In this document: positions 18,228 to 26,564 of the stretch, piece after piece
Layout: each line of letters starts with the position of its first letter
Numbering within the stretch: the stretch's first letter is position 1
Origin: Chromobacterium violaceum ATCC 12472
GTDB lineage: Bacteria > Pseudomonadota > Gammaproteobacteria > Burkholderiales > Chromobacteriaceae
Length of the DNA: 64,000 nt
Reading direction: 5' to 3'
Assembly (NCBI RefSeq): GCF_000007705.1
Contig: NC_005085.1
Location: 2,985,752 to 3,049,751, forward strand
Position numbers and translations under genes: made by a program
The notes under the pieces: model-generated
The model's input: only the letters and a program-made list of their open reading frames with translations
Database searches by the model: none
What the model was told of the DNA's origin: nothing

Positions 18228-18262
18228 AAAAAAGCCGCCCGAGACAAATAGCTGCGGGCGGC
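18228..18262 (-). terminator. intrinsic terminator of the second fimV-like gene
   Basis: Stem CGGGCGGC / GCCGCCCG followed on the minus strand by six T, 25 bases past the stop at 18287. Confidence 0.9.
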
Positions 18263-18286
18263 CTGTCGGCTAGAGAAGAAAGTCGT

Positions 18287-20554
18287 TCAAGTGCTGATCT
18301 TGTCGAATAACGCCTGGGCTTCGTCCTTGAGCGCGCCCTTGGCCTCGCTCAGCAAATCCTGCAAAACCTCCCTCGCGCCCTCGCGGTCGCCCATATCCAG
18401 ATAAACCTTGGCCAAGTCGAGCTTGGTGGCCAATGGGTCGTCCATCACCGATACCCCATCGGCTTTCGCCTCGGGCGGGGCCGGAGGGGCCTCGGCCGCC
18501 TGCGGCTCTTCCGCCAGCATGTCCTCGTACAGCGACTCCAAGCCGCCGGCGGACGACTCGGCCGGCTTGGCCTCCTCCGCCGGCGCGGCTTCCAGGTTGA
18601 AGTCGAAGTCCAGCATATTGGCTTCAGGCTCAGGGGCCTTGGCTTCCGCGGCTTCCGTCTCGGCGGACAGCATGGCGTCCAGATCGAAATCCAGCGAATG
18701 GGCTTCGGTTTCCGGCGCCGTCCCGGCGCCTCCAGGCGGCGTATCGAACAATGCGGCAAGCGGGTCGGCCTCTTGCTCCTGCGCCGGCGCTGGTTCGGCC
18801 GGAGCAGGCGCCGCCTCGATCGGCGCGGGCGCTTCCTCGCCGAACAGCTCCTGGTCCAGATCGATCACTTCGCCTCCGCCAGCAGACGGCGAGGGCTCCG
18901 CGTCGCCTTCCGGCATCTGATACAGCGCGTTGCTCGGATCGATGGCCCTGCCCAAGGCGGCCGCCTTGGCCCACATCACGCCCTTGCCGTCGAAAGCGGC
19001 GTGCATCTCCTTGGCCAGGCGTTCGAAACTGGCCACATCCGGCCTCGCCGCGTACACCTCCATCAATTTCATCCGGACCTCGTGGCGGGATGGGTCCTTC
19101 TGCAGCGCGTCCTTGAGGATTTCCTCCGCCTGCTGGTCACGGCCGTAAGCGATGTAGACCTCCGCCTCCGCCACCGGATCGACTTCGGCCGCATCGATGG
19201 CGCCGGCCGCCTGCGTGAAGTTGCTCATGAAGGAATTGCTGCCGCCGACGGTGCTCGGGCCGTGGCCGCCCACCGTATTGCGGCTGAGCGCGGCGCTGCC
19301 CGCGGCGTCGGCCGCCGCGTTGCGCCGCCTGGCGATCATGATCCCCAGCAAGGCCAGCAGACCCACCCCGGCCACGCCGCCGCCGATAAGCGGCAGATAG
19401 CCCAACACTCTGCTCATCAACGATGGGGCCGGCGGCGGCGCCGGATGCGCCGGCGGCTTGGGATGGGGCTTCTCAACGGGCTTGGGCATCGGCTTGGGCG
19501 CGCTGGCCGCCGCCACGGGATGTGGCGCGCTCGCCGCGGCGGGCGAGCTGGACGGCGCGGGCGCGGCGGCCTGGGCGATGGGCTCCAGCTTGGCGCCCGA
19601 TGCCTGCAGGCTGCTTTGCAGCGCCTTCAGCTGCTGTTCCAGCGCCGCGATGCGGGTGGTGGCGTCCTGCAGGGCCTTTTCGCGGGCGTTGATCTGCTGC
19701 TGCAGGTCGTTGAGCTTGGAATTGTCCGCGCCGTCTCCCGGCGCCAGCTTGAGCACGTCGCCGCCCTTGCCCGCTGCGGACGCGCCGGACTGGCCGCCGG
19801 CGGGCGCAGCTTGCGCCGCCGGAGCCGGCTCGCCCAGGATGCCGGCCACCTGGCTCGCCGACATGGCGCGCATCTTGCGCGCGGACGGCACCTGCAGCTT
19901 CGATCCGGGTTTTGGATGGTTGACGTCTCCATCGGCGAAAGCGTCGGGATTCGCCTGCGCCAGCGCGGCCATGGTCTGCCTCAGGGACGCGCCCTTGGGC
20001 TTGACCTTGGCCGCCAGCGAACGCAGCGTGGCGCCCTGGCGCACCGTCAGTTCGCGCGGCGCGGCCGGCGCCAGCTTCGCCGGCTCGGCCTGGCGGTAAC
20101 GACTGGCCTGATCGCTGTCGGCATAGCTCGGCACATCCTGAACGATGTTCTGCGCCGTGTAGGTGGCGGGATCGAGCAGCACCGTGTATTCGCGGACCGA
20201 GCGGCCGGACGGCGCCTTGGCCTCGACCACGAAACGCAGGTAGGGATCGTTGATGGGTTGGGTGGAGCTGACGCGTATCGTCGCGCCGCGGGTGTTGGGA
20301 CTCAGCGCGAAGCGCAGCGAGGACAGGGAGCTGGCGTAATCGACGTTCAGAGCCTGGAAGGTTTCGATACCCGCCAGCCCCACCCTGACCGCATCCAGCT
20401 CCGTCGGCTGCACGCCGGTCATTTCGATGTCGGCCTTCAACAGTTCGCCCAGATTGGAGCGAACATGAATCCTCCCCAAACCGGCCCAGGCGCACGCGGA
20501 GTACGCCAGGCCGATCAACAGCACGCCAAGCTTGAATTTTCCCTGATTTCTCAC
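18287..20554 (-). CDS. fimV: second FimV-like protein
   Basis: A 755-residue protein with the same plan as its neighbour but little identity: signal peptide (residues 1-24, ending AWA), GLGRIHVRSNLGELLKADIEM, a LysM-like segment (LTVRQGATLRSLAAKV), a coiled coil (LNDLQQQINAREKALQDATT), one membrane helix (LPLIGGGVAGVGLLALLGI), a TPR-like segment and the FimV C-terminal motif (DLAKVYLDMGDREGAREVL). The start codon is GTG with GGAAGG seven bases before. It follows usg, the place of fimV in many gammaproteobacteria, so this copy is the likelier positional orthologue. Confidence 0.87.
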   Translation of the reverse strand: MRNQGKFKLGVLLIGLAYSACAWAGLGRIHVRSNLGELLKADIEMTGVQPTELDAVRVGLAGIETFQALNVDYASSLSSLRFALSPNTRGATIRVSSTQPINDPYLRFVVEAKAPSGRSVREYTVLLDPATYTAQNIVQDVPSYADSDQASRYRQAEPAKLAPAAPRELTVRQGATLRSLAAKVKPKGASLRQTMAALAQANPDAFADGDVNHPKPGSKLQVPSARKMRAMSASQVAGILGEPAPAAQAAPAGGQSGASAAGKGGDVLKLAPGDGADNSKLNDLQQQINAREKALQDATTRIAALEQQLKALQSSLQASGAKLEPIAQAAAPAPSSSPAAASAPHPVAAASAPKPMPKPVEKPHPKPPAHPAPPPAPSLMSRVLGYLPLIGGGVAGVGLLALLGIMIARRRNAAADAAGSAALSRNTVGGHGPSTVGGSNSFMSNFTQAAGAIDAAEVDPVAEAEVYIAYGRDQQAEEILKDALQKDPSRHEVRMKLMEVYAARPDVASFERLAKEMHAAFDGKGVMWAKAAALGRAIDPSNALYQMPEGDAEPSPSAGGGEVIDLDQELFGEEAPAPIEAAPAPAEPAPAQEQEADPLAALFDTPPGGAGTAPETEAHSLDFDLDAMLSAETEAAEAKAPEPEANMLDFDFNLEAAPAEEAKPAESSAGGLESLYEDMLAEEPQAAEAPPAPPEAKADGVSVMDDPLATKLDLAKVYLDMGDREGAREVLQDLLSEAKGALKDEAQALFDKIST

Positions 20555-20704
20555 TGTCTACCTTCCGGCACTGTCGCATTATCAGATGTTATCGGCGCTC
20601 GTCCCCCCGCGGGACGAGTGTGCAACTGTTGCAATCTTAGGCCCTCGCACGTTGTTTAGCCAGATTTCACAACAGATGCCGGCTTGGCATGCCGTGCGCG
20701 TCGT

Positions 20705-21715
20705 TTACATCAGCGCGCTTTGTCCAGCCAGGATTTCCGCGATGCGCACGCAATGCAGCGCGGCGCCGGCCTTGACGTTGTCGGCGGACAGCCACAGGCT
20801 CAGCACCTTGCCATGCTTGCGCAGGCGGCTGACCCACACCATCTCGTTGCCGGTAGCCTCCATCGGCGTCACATAGCCGCCATGCTGCTCGCGGCCGACC
20901 ACCTGCAATCCTGCCGCCTTCAGGCGTTTTTGCGCTTGTTCAAGGTCAAACTCCTTATGCAGTTCGACTTGAACCGCCCAGGAATGGCCGAAGAACACCG
21001 GCACCCGCGCGCAGGTGACTTCCAGCTGCTCCGGCTTCAGCTTCAGCAGGCGCGCGGTTTCGTCGCGCACCGAGCGCTCCTCTTCCGAATCGCCGTTGTC
21101 GTCCACGTCGCCGATCTGCGGCAGCACGTTGAAGGCGATGCGCTTGGCGTACACGCTGGCTTCCGCGTCGCGCTGGGAGAACAGCGCGGTGGTCTGGTCG
21201 GCCATCTCCTCCATCGCCTTCTGGCCGCTGCCGGATACCGCCTGGTAAGTGGCCACCGTCACCCGGTCTATGCCCAGCGGCGCCAGCGGCGCCAGCGCCA
21301 GCGCCAGCGGCGTCACCGTGCAATTGGGCACCGCCACCAGCGGCGCGCGGCCCAGCTCCTCCAGTTCGGCGGCATTGATGGCCGGCGCCACCAGCGGCAC
21401 GCCGGCGGCGTTGCGGAAGGCGGAGCTGAAATCCACCACCGCCGCGCCGGCGTCGCGCGCCTGCGGCACGTATTCGCGCGAGATGTCGCCGCCGGCGGCG
21501 AAAATGGCCAGGCCGACGTTCTCGAAGTTGAACTCGTCCACCGGGTGCACGTCCAGCTCCAGGTTGCCCAGCGAGGCGGTGCTGCCGTTCTGCTCGGCGC
21601 TGTCCACCGCGAACACGCGGGCGGCCGGGAAATTGCGCTCGGCCAGCAGCTCCAGCACGGCCTGGCCCACCAGGCTGGTGGCGCCCACTACGGCGATCTG
21701 CAGAGAAGTCGACAT
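20705..21715 (-). CDS. usg: aspartate-semialdehyde dehydrogenase homologue, Usg type
   Basis: A 336-residue protein of the Asd family: Rossmann start IAVVGATSLVGQAVLELL, the Cys-containing loop VPNCTVTPLALAL and the dimer segment ARVPVFFGHSWAVQVEL. It lies directly after asd and before fimV, the position of Usg in other proteobacteria. Usg proteins are Asd paralogues of uncertain activity. The active-site Cys is kept here, so activity is not excluded. The ATG at 21715 was taken because upstream codons run into the terminator. Confidence 0.85.
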   Translation of the reverse strand: MSTSLQIAVVGATSLVGQAVLELLAERNFPAARVFAVDSAEQNGSTASLGNLELDVHPVDEFNFENVGLAIFAAGGDISREYVPQARDAGAAVVDFSSAFRNAAGVPLVAPAINAAELEELGRAPLVAVPNCTVTPLALALAPLAPLGIDRVTVATYQAVSGSGQKAMEEMADQTTALFSQRDAEASVYAKRIAFNVLPQIGDVDDNGDSEEERSVRDETARLLKLKPEQLEVTCARVPVFFGHSWAVQVELHKEFDLEQAQKRLKAAGLQVVGREQHGGYVTPMEATGNEMVWVSRLRKHGKVLSLWLSADNVKAGAALHCVRIAEILAGQSALM

Positions 21716-21770
21716 AATCTTGTTCCTATCGTTACCGCCGGCGGCGTCTCCCCGCCGGCATTGCAATGCG

Positions 21771-21794
21771 AAAAGGGCACCGAAGTGCCCTTGA
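21771..21794 (-). terminator. UUCG-loop terminator after asd
   Basis: On the minus strand the stem AAGGGCAC-TTCG-GTGCCCTT is followed by TTTTC. It lies between asd and usg, so usg expression depends on read-through or its own promoter. Confidence 0.85.
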
Positions 21795-21844
21795 ATGCTG
21801 TGGAGGCCGGCAATGCCGGCCCAGGCTGGCGCCTATTCTACCCG

Positions 21845-22951
21845 TCAGCGCTCGATCAGGATACGCAGCATGCGGCGCAGCGGCTCGGCCGCGCCCCACA
21901 ACAGCTGGTCGCCGATCACGAAGGCGGACAGGTACTCGCCGCCCATGTTCAGCTTGCGCACGCGGCCGACGCCCACCTCCAGCCCGCCGGTGATGGCGGC
22001 CGGGGTCAGCTCCTTTACCGAGATTTCGCGCTCGTTCGGCACCCACTTCACCCAGTCGTTGCCGGACTTGATGATGGCTTCGATCTCGGACAGCGGCAGA
22101 TCCTGCTTCAGCTTCACGGTCAGCGCCAGGCTGTGGCAGCGCATGGCGCCGATGCGCACGCACAGGCCATCCACCGGCACCACGCTGGCAGTGCCCAGAA
22201 TCTTGTTGACCTCGGCCTGGCCCTTCCACTCTTCCTTGGACTGGCCGTTGTCCAGCTGCTTGTCTATCCAGGGGATCAGGCCGCCGGCCAGCGGCGCGCC
22301 GAAATATTCGGTCGGCACGTCCTCGCGGATGGCCTTGGCCACCTTGCGGTCGATTTCCAGGATGGCGGACGACGGCGTGGCCAGCTCTTCGGCCACGGTG
22401 GAGTGGATCGCGCCCATGCCCTTCAGCAGTTCGCGCATATGGTTGGCGCCGCCGCCGGAAGCCGCCTGGTAGGTCATGGACGACACCCAGTCGACCAGGC
22501 CTTCGCGGAACAGGCCGTTCATGCCCATCAGCATGATGGAGTTGGTGCAGTTGCCGCCAATGTAGTCCTTGACGCCGTTGGCCAGGCCCTGGTCGATCAG
22601 CCCGCGGTTGACCGGGTCCAGCACGATGATGGCGTCGTCCTGCATCCGCAGCGTGGAGGCCGCGTCGATCCAGTAGCCCTTCCAGCCGGCGGCGCGCAGC
22701 TTGCCGTACACCTCGGTGGTGTAATCGCCGCCCTGGCAGGTGACGATCACGTCCATCGCCTTCAGCTCGTCGATGTCGCCGGCGTCTTTCAGCGGCGGCA
22801 CGTCGCGGCCGATGTCCGGCGCCTTGCCGCCGACGTTGGAGGTGGTGAAGAACACCGGTTCCGCGATCGCCGCGAAATCGTTTTCCTCGCGCATGCGCTG
22901 CATCAGCACGGAACCGACCATGCCGCGCCAGCCTACAAAGCCTACTTTCAC
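21845..22951 (-). CDS. asd: aspartate-semialdehyde dehydrogenase
   Basis: A 368-residue Asd of the Gram-negative type: [20 protein letters not shown] (NADP loop), the catalytic Cys in [13 protein letters not shown], and the substrate-binding [16 protein letters not shown]. It reduces aspartyl phosphate to the semialdehyde for Lys, DAP, Met and Thr synthesis. Its upstream neighbour in this lineage should be leuB, but here 5.7 kb of accessory DNA lies between. A GC hairpin lies in its leader region (22990-23018). Confidence 0.97.
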   Translation of the reverse strand: MKVGFVGWRGMVGSVLMQRMREENDFAAIAEPVFFTTSNVGGKAPDIGRDVPPLKDAGDIDELKAMDVIVTCQGGDYTTEVYGKLRAAGWKGYWIDAASTLRMQDDAIIVLDPVNRGLIDQGLANGVKDYIGGNCTNSIMLMGMNGLFREGLVDWVSSMTYQAASGGGANHMRELLKGMGAIHSTVAEELATPSSAILEIDRKVAKAIREDVPTEYFGAPLAGGLIPWIDKQLDNGQSKEEWKGQAEVNKILGTASVVPVDGLCVRIGAMRCHSLALTVKLKQDLPLSEIEAIIKSGNDWVKWVPNEREISVKELTPAAITGGLEVGVGRVRKLNMGGEYLSAFVIGDQLLWGAAEPLRRMLRILIER

Positions 22952-22989
22952 TGGAAATCTCCCGAGTCTGTCCTAAGTCCGAATCGTGA

Positions 22990-23028
22990 CCGCCGCGCGG
23001 CTGACGCCTGCGCGGCGGTTAAATTTTT
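22990..23028 (+). terminator. hairpin upstream of asd
   Basis: Stem CCGCCGCGC / GCGCGGCGG followed on the plus strand by TTAAATTTTTG. There is no plus-strand gene before it, so it is either a relic or, on the minus strand, a structure in the asd leader. Bases 23040-23325 show no gene. Confidence 0.45.
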
Positions 23029-23325
23029 GTTACCCCATTGTGCAGCGCGCCACGACGGCAGGCAATGGGGTAAATCGTTTTTATTGTGAAGTTCCGCAGA
23101 ACAAGTGATTAAGCCGCGATGAACGGCTTGCCGGCAGGCATTGAGACCGGCGCCAAAGGATGCCGGAAGCGCCCGGCAGGCGCCGCCATCGCCCAGAGGA
23201 CCAAGGTTTGGGCGGCATTGCGCCCGGGACTTGGGCAATGCCGCGCCATGCCTGGCTCACCCCCCGCTTGACCAAGCAGCGGGCCAGGCAAGCACGGCAT
23301 CAGGGGAAACCGTCAGCCGCGCTTT

Positions 23326-23440
23326 AAGAGTGGCTAACAAAACTCAGTGTTACGGCTGAGGCAAGGCGCGCCGACGCAGGCAGTACTTGAGTACGACAAG
23401 TCAGCGCAACGCCGCATCAGGAATTTTGTTAGCCATTCTT
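23326..23440. mobile_element. 115-bp inverted-repeat element, copy 1
   Basis: Ends AAGAGTGGCTAACAAAACT and, inverted, AAGAATGGCTAACAAAATT (17 of 19 match). The core contains AAGGCGCGCCGACGCA and is shared with the element at 46324. It has no coding capacity. The right end touches the stop codon of the 81-residue gene. Confidence 0.7.
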
Positions 23441-23684
23441 AGCGGTAAAACCTGCGCTTGCGGGTAAAGCAGGCCGCCAAGCCTTGCCATATCAAATAGC
23501 CGGCGGCGACCACTGCGCTGGCGACGATCAGAAAGCTGCCGCCGGCGATCAGCGCGAAGGGCTCGCGCAGCACGCCGCCCGCGTCGACATGGGAACCAAT
23601 CAAACCGGCCGCGCCCAAGCAGGCCAAACCGGCGGCCGCCATCAGCGCGACGATGATCAGCAAGGATTTCAAAGAACAGGACAT
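23439..23684 (-). CDS. 81-residue membrane protein, copy 1
   Basis: Two hydrophobic segments (residues about 6-28 and 43-70; LLIIVALMAAAGLACLGAA and LIAGGSFLIVASAVVAAGY) and a basic tail (TRKRRFYR). No family recognised. A second copy, about 83 percent identical by eye, lies at 25706 with the same upstream 150 bases, so the whole unit was duplicated. Location in an Rhs island suggests an immunity or accessory role, which is speculation. Confidence 0.65.
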   Translation of the reverse strand: MSCSLKSLLIIVALMAAAGLACLGAAGLIGSHVDAGGVLREPFALIAGGSFLIVASAVVAAGYLIWQGLAACFTRKRRFYR

Positions 23685-23840
23685 AGTTCCAGACCTAGGT
23701 AGCGGATAAGTTCTCAGTCCAGGTTTTCCGCTCCGAGTTCCATGCTTGGGGCCATGCTAGGCTCACAATGAACCTTCACAATTCTACTCAGCTTGGCAGA
23801 GAGGGCTGTTTCTTGAGCTTTGCCCGCTCGGCCATAACTG
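23439..23840. repeat. duplicated unit, copy 1 (gene plus upstream region)
   Basis: The stretch from the TTA stop of the 81-residue gene to about 23840 is closely similar to 25706-26107, including the untranslated upstream part (CAGACCTAGGTAGCGGATAAG and the GGCAGAGAGGGC region). Left boundaries coincide with the stop codon in both copies, next to different inverted-repeat elements. Confidence 0.75.
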
Positions 23841-23962
23841 TAGTCTAGGTTGAATAAAACAAAGCCCAATGTTTACCGAGAAAATACTCGACCCCATAAA
23901 TATTGATCGCCATATATCGCAATGAGCGCTGGGCTTCGCAAGCTCAGCCCAATTTACGGCTC
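23841..23962. repeat. island palindromic repeat, diverged copy 1
   Basis: The most diverged member of a 130-bp family whose core includes ACCCCATAAATATTGATCGC and whose ends read GTAGGTTGGGCTGA and inverted. It lies just upstream of the Cys-rich gene's end. Confidence 0.7.
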
Positions 23963-23975
23963 CACCCATTAAAAA

Positions 23976-24413
23976 TTACTCAACAAAATAAACCAGAACA
24001 GCACTAGCATCCTCTTTAATTAGATCCGAGCTAACAACACCCTTTGGAAATTCCTTACCACTCTGAAAACGTGGATAATTTACATTATTAATAAATCGAT
24101 CAAAATCCTCTCCGCCGCATTTAGGACAAGCAGGCATTGATGCTAAAAATCGGTGAACTTTCTCTTTCTGATACTCATAATACCCGCCCCCATAATCTGG
24201 AACCACATTAGGTTTAGGCTCACTCAGAACTGGGTTTACTCGCTGATCAACCCAAATTATAGAGTAGCAAATCCTACATTGCGCCCCTACCACTAAGCTA
24301 TCAGCCCAAGTCAGGTACACTAGCCCATCAAGTTCGTAGGACCGGATATGAGCTGGCTCAATACCGAGCCGGGAAGCCATCACTTCCTTAATGATCACTT
24401 TCATATCTCCCAT
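23976..24413 (-). CDS. 145-residue protein with two CxxC pairs, possible immunity protein
   Basis: A protein of 145 residues (start at 24413; an ATG three codons in is also possible) with two CxxC pairs, CRIC around residue 46 and CPKC around residue 111, which would form a zinc ribbon. The DNA is clearly more AT-rich than the surrounding housekeeping genes, a sign of transfer. No family recognised. It is flanked on both sides by the same 130-bp repeat, like a cassette, and stands in an Rhs toxin island, which fits orphan immunity genes. The role is inferred from context only. Confidence 0.6.
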   Translation of the reverse strand: MGDMKVIIKEVMASRLGIEPAHIRSYELDGLVYLTWADSLVVGAQCRICYSIIWVDQRVNPVLSEPKPNVVPDYGGGYYEYQKEKVHRFLASMPACPKCGGEDFDRFINNVNYPRFQSGKEFPKGVVSSDLIKEDASAVLVYFVE

Positions 24414-24481
24414 TATGGAAATCGGACATCAATAATCGGCACAATTGTCTTTGGGTCGTAACGTCCTCCAAAGAGAACAAC

Positions 24482-24611
24482 AGGGCCGTAGGTTGGGCTG
24501 AATGAAATGAAGCCCAACATTCACCGAGAAAATGCACGACCCCATAAATATTGATCGCCATATATCGCGGCAAACGTTGGGCTTCGCAAGCTCAGCCCAA
24601 CCTACGGCCCT
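24482..24611. repeat. island palindromic repeat, copy 2
   Basis: A 130-bp element with perfect 20-bp terminal inverted repeats (AGGGCCGTAGGTTGGGCTGA at the left, its inverse at the right). No coding capacity. It separates the two Cys-rich genes. Confidence 0.85.
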
Positions 24612-24677
24612 CTCCAATGTTGCAACCGCCGCATTTTAAACACCGAACCTTCCCACGAAAGGCTTGGTCCGATTCAA

Positions 24678-24962
24678 CTATGCGATCAGGTTAATTTCTG
24701 AGTGCTGATTGAGAAACTGCTCTTGATCCTCGCCAGCAATAAGAGGCTGTACCTCAGCAGGAACTCTCGTCCTGGAAATTCGAATACCATTCATGCACGA
24801 TCGACACCAAATCAATTTCCAGCCGAATTCACTATCAGCAAAGCCAAAGTACTGATAAGAAAGGCCGATGGAACTACAAACCAGGCATGAACACTGAGCA
24901 TATCCAGCATCGCTAGCCGGCAAGTATTTCACCCAATCCAGGTAAGTAAAGTTATTGACCAT
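24678..24962 (-). CDS. 94-residue Cys-rich protein, possible immunity protein
   Basis: A small protein with CSCLVC (about residues 24-29) and CRSC (about 53-56), again a likely zinc-binding ribbon, in AT-rich DNA. A good ribosome binding site (GGGGGTG) precedes the ATG. Like its neighbour it is bounded by copies of the 130-bp repeat. The family is not recognised; function is inferred only from its place in the Rhs island. Confidence 0.6.
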   Translation of the reverse strand: MVNNFTYLDWVKYLPASDAGYAQCSCLVCSSIGLSYQYFGFADSEFGWKLIWCRSCMNGIRISRTRVPAEVQPLIAGEDQEQFLNQHSEINLIA

Positions 24963-25000
24963 TATTCACCCCCCAGGTCGCTCTGTTTTGTTCTTCTGAT

Positions 25001-25130
25001 AGGGCCGGAGGTTGGGCTGAATGAAATGAAGCCCAACGCTTACCGACAAAATGCACGACCCCATAAATATTGATCGCCATGTATCGCGGTGAACGTTGGA
25101 CTTCGCAAGCTCAGCCCAACCTACGGCCCT
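25001..25130. repeat. island palindromic repeat, copy 3
   Basis: 130 bp, nearly identical to the copy at 24482 (same length, same core ACCCCATAAATATTGATCGC, ends AGGGCCGGAGGTTGGGCTGA and inverse). It truncates the 5' end of the plus-strand gene remnant that follows. Confidence 0.85.
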
Positions 25131-25440
25131 GGCGTTTGCGCCTGACTTGCCCGCGCTCAGAGCGCTGCGCATTCTCAGCCCCTTCCTGCCGGACAGCGAG
25201 CCAATGCAAGACGTCGTGACACGCAGCGCGCTGCTGGCGATGATCTCGGATGACCCCAAACCTCACGGTTTGCCCCAAACGGATTCACCGCCCCACTGGG
25301 ACGAATTGAAACGCCGTGCCTGCCAGCAACAGAACGACCATGTCATCAAGCTTGTACACGCCTGCTGGCAAGAAGATGGCTTACGCGCCGATCCGCGCTG
25401 GCGCAAGGCTGCCGCGCTAGCGCTGCATGACCGTGGATAG
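25131..25440 (+). pseudogene. 3' remnant of a plus-strand gene
   Basis: An open frame that continues out of the repeat to a stop at 25440 and encodes about 100 residues with natural protein composition (DELKRRACQQQNDHVIKLVH and ADPRWRKAAALALHDRG). The C-terminus is reminiscent of questin-oxidase-like proteins (DUF4243), a tentative impression from memory. No start codon or binding site outside the repeat, so it is most likely a broken gene. Confidence 0.45.
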
Positions 25441-25482
25441 GAGAGTCAGAGCGGGCATGTCCCCGCCCGCCCATCCCGCTTC

Positions 25483-25565
25483 TTACATCGCCGCCACCAC
25501 CGCGTCGCCCATGCTGGAACAACTGACTTTCTCGCAGCCGGCTTTGTAGATGTCTCCGGGGCGAT
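25483..25565 (-). pseudogene. leuB: duplicated 3' end of leuB
   Basis: About 80 bases that match the last 27 codons of the intact leuB at 28632. The translated fragment reads [16 protein letters not shown] then [11 protein letters not shown] and stop, against [16 protein letters not shown] then [11 protein letters not shown] in leuB. Mutations show it is no longer under full selection. It ends where the inverted-repeat element at 25566 begins. It marks an old duplication or insertion boundary of the island. Confidence 0.85.
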
Positions 25566-25704
25566 AGGACCATAGATACCGCCTTTCACTTCAAGCGGCT
25601 CCGGCGTAGTCGGCCCGGTAAGGTTGCGTGTTTCAGCACGCTCAAGCACAGATGGACCAGTTTCCGCATAGCCGCTTGAAGTGAAAGGCGGTATCTACGG
25701 CCCT
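25566..25704. mobile_element. 139-bp element with 35-bp terminal inverted repeats
   Basis: Left arm 25566-25600 and right arm 25670-25704 are inverse copies with 33 of 35 matches (core AGCCGCTTGAAGTGAAAGGC). The interior of about 70 bases has no coding capacity. It lies between the leuB fragment and the second 81-residue gene. Confidence 0.8.
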
Positions 25705-25705
25705 A

Positions 25706-25951
25706 TTAGCGGTAAAACCTGCGCTTGCGGGCAAAGCAGGCCGCCAACCCTTGCCACATCAAATAGGTGGCAGCGACCACGGCACTGGCAACGATCAGAA
25801 AGCTGCCGCCGGCGATCAACGCAAAGGACTCTCGCAGCACACCGTTCGCGTCGACATGGGAACCGATCAAGGCGGCTGCACCCAGGCAGGCTAAACCGAC
25901 GGCCACCATCAGCGCGACGATGATCAGCAAGTGTTTCAAGGAGCGTGGCAT
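25706..25951 (-). CDS. 81-residue membrane protein, copy 2
   Basis: Paralogue of the gene at 23439 with the same length, two hydrophobic segments (LLIIVALMVAVGLACLGAA and LIAGGSFLIVASAVVAATY) and the same tail (ARKRRFYR). Conservation of the reading frame in both copies argues that the protein is real. The stop codon touches the right end of the 139-bp element. Confidence 0.65.
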   Translation of the reverse strand: MPRSLKHLLIIVALMVAVGLACLGAAALIGSHVDANGVLRESFALIAGGSFLIVASAVVAATYLMWQGLAACFARKRRFYR

Positions 25952-26107
25952 AGTTCCAGACCTAGGTAGCGGATAAGTCTTCAGTCCAGGCTTTACACTC
26001 CGAGTTCCATACTTGGGACCATGCCAGGCCCACAATGAACCTTCACGATCCAACTCAGCTTGGCAGAGAGGGCCGTTTCTTGAACTTTGCCCGCGCGGCC
26101 AGAACCA
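25706..26107. repeat. duplicated unit, copy 2
   Basis: Second copy of the unit described at 23439-23840, diverged by roughly one base in ten outside the gene by eye. Confidence 0.75.
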
Positions 26108-26147
26108 TAGCTTGGGGAGAATGAACTGAAGCCCAACCTACGGCCCT
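26108..26147. repeat. island palindromic repeat, internally deleted copy 4
   Basis: Forty bases keeping the two ends (CTTGGGGAGAATGAACTGAA and GCCCAACCTACGGCCCT) of the 130-bp family without its core. Bases 26148-26272 hold nothing recognisable. Confidence 0.6.
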
Positions 26148-26272
26148 GCTATCCCATCTAACTACTTGCTTACCTTCCGTGGCGTTAAGACCACCTGGTT
26201 GCGACAACCAGAATAGCGGCAACTCACCTTTTGGAGCTACGCCCTCTCTGTCCCAACAGTTCTAACGTACCG

Positions 26273-26545
26273 TCACTTACCCAACAAGTGACCAAGTCGC
26301 TGATCCAGCCCCTCGTCCGAGAGTCCCTTGCCACTTCCATCGAAGTCCCACTTCCATACGTAGGAAATGTCGTCTAGCGAAAAACTATCAAAGAGCTCAT
26401 AAAGCAGTACTCCGGCATCATTTCGCGACACCCCATACTCCGCAGAAAGGTCGCGCAGCAACCTACTCACCGACAAATAGGTACTTAGCTTGGCTCTCCA
26501 AACATCAGCATCCGCTGACGTAAACTCTTGAGGCTGAATTGCCAT
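26273..26545 (-). CDS. candidate immunity protein for the Rhs toxin
   Basis: A 90-residue acidic, mostly helical protein (segments WRAKLSTYLSVSRLLRDL and LLYELFDSFSLDDISYVW). AAGGA lies eight bases before the ATG at 26545. It begins 19 bases after the stop of the Rhs C-terminal toxin part, the usual place of a cognate immunity gene. No family recognised. If its toxin is dead, as the frameshift suggests, it may be kept as protection against kin. Confidence 0.65.
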   Translation of the reverse strand: MAIQPQEFTSADADVWRAKLSTYLSVSRLLRDLSAEYGVSRNDAGVLLYELFDSFSLDDISYVWKWDFDGSGKGLSDEGLDQRLGHLLGK

Positions 26546-26564
26546 CTGAATGGTCCTTATTTCC

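Noticed and set aside
17808-18273. Two overlapping open frames between the fimV-like genes
   Set aside because: No binding sites and no protein-like pattern; one starts in the MITE and the other runs into the terminator.
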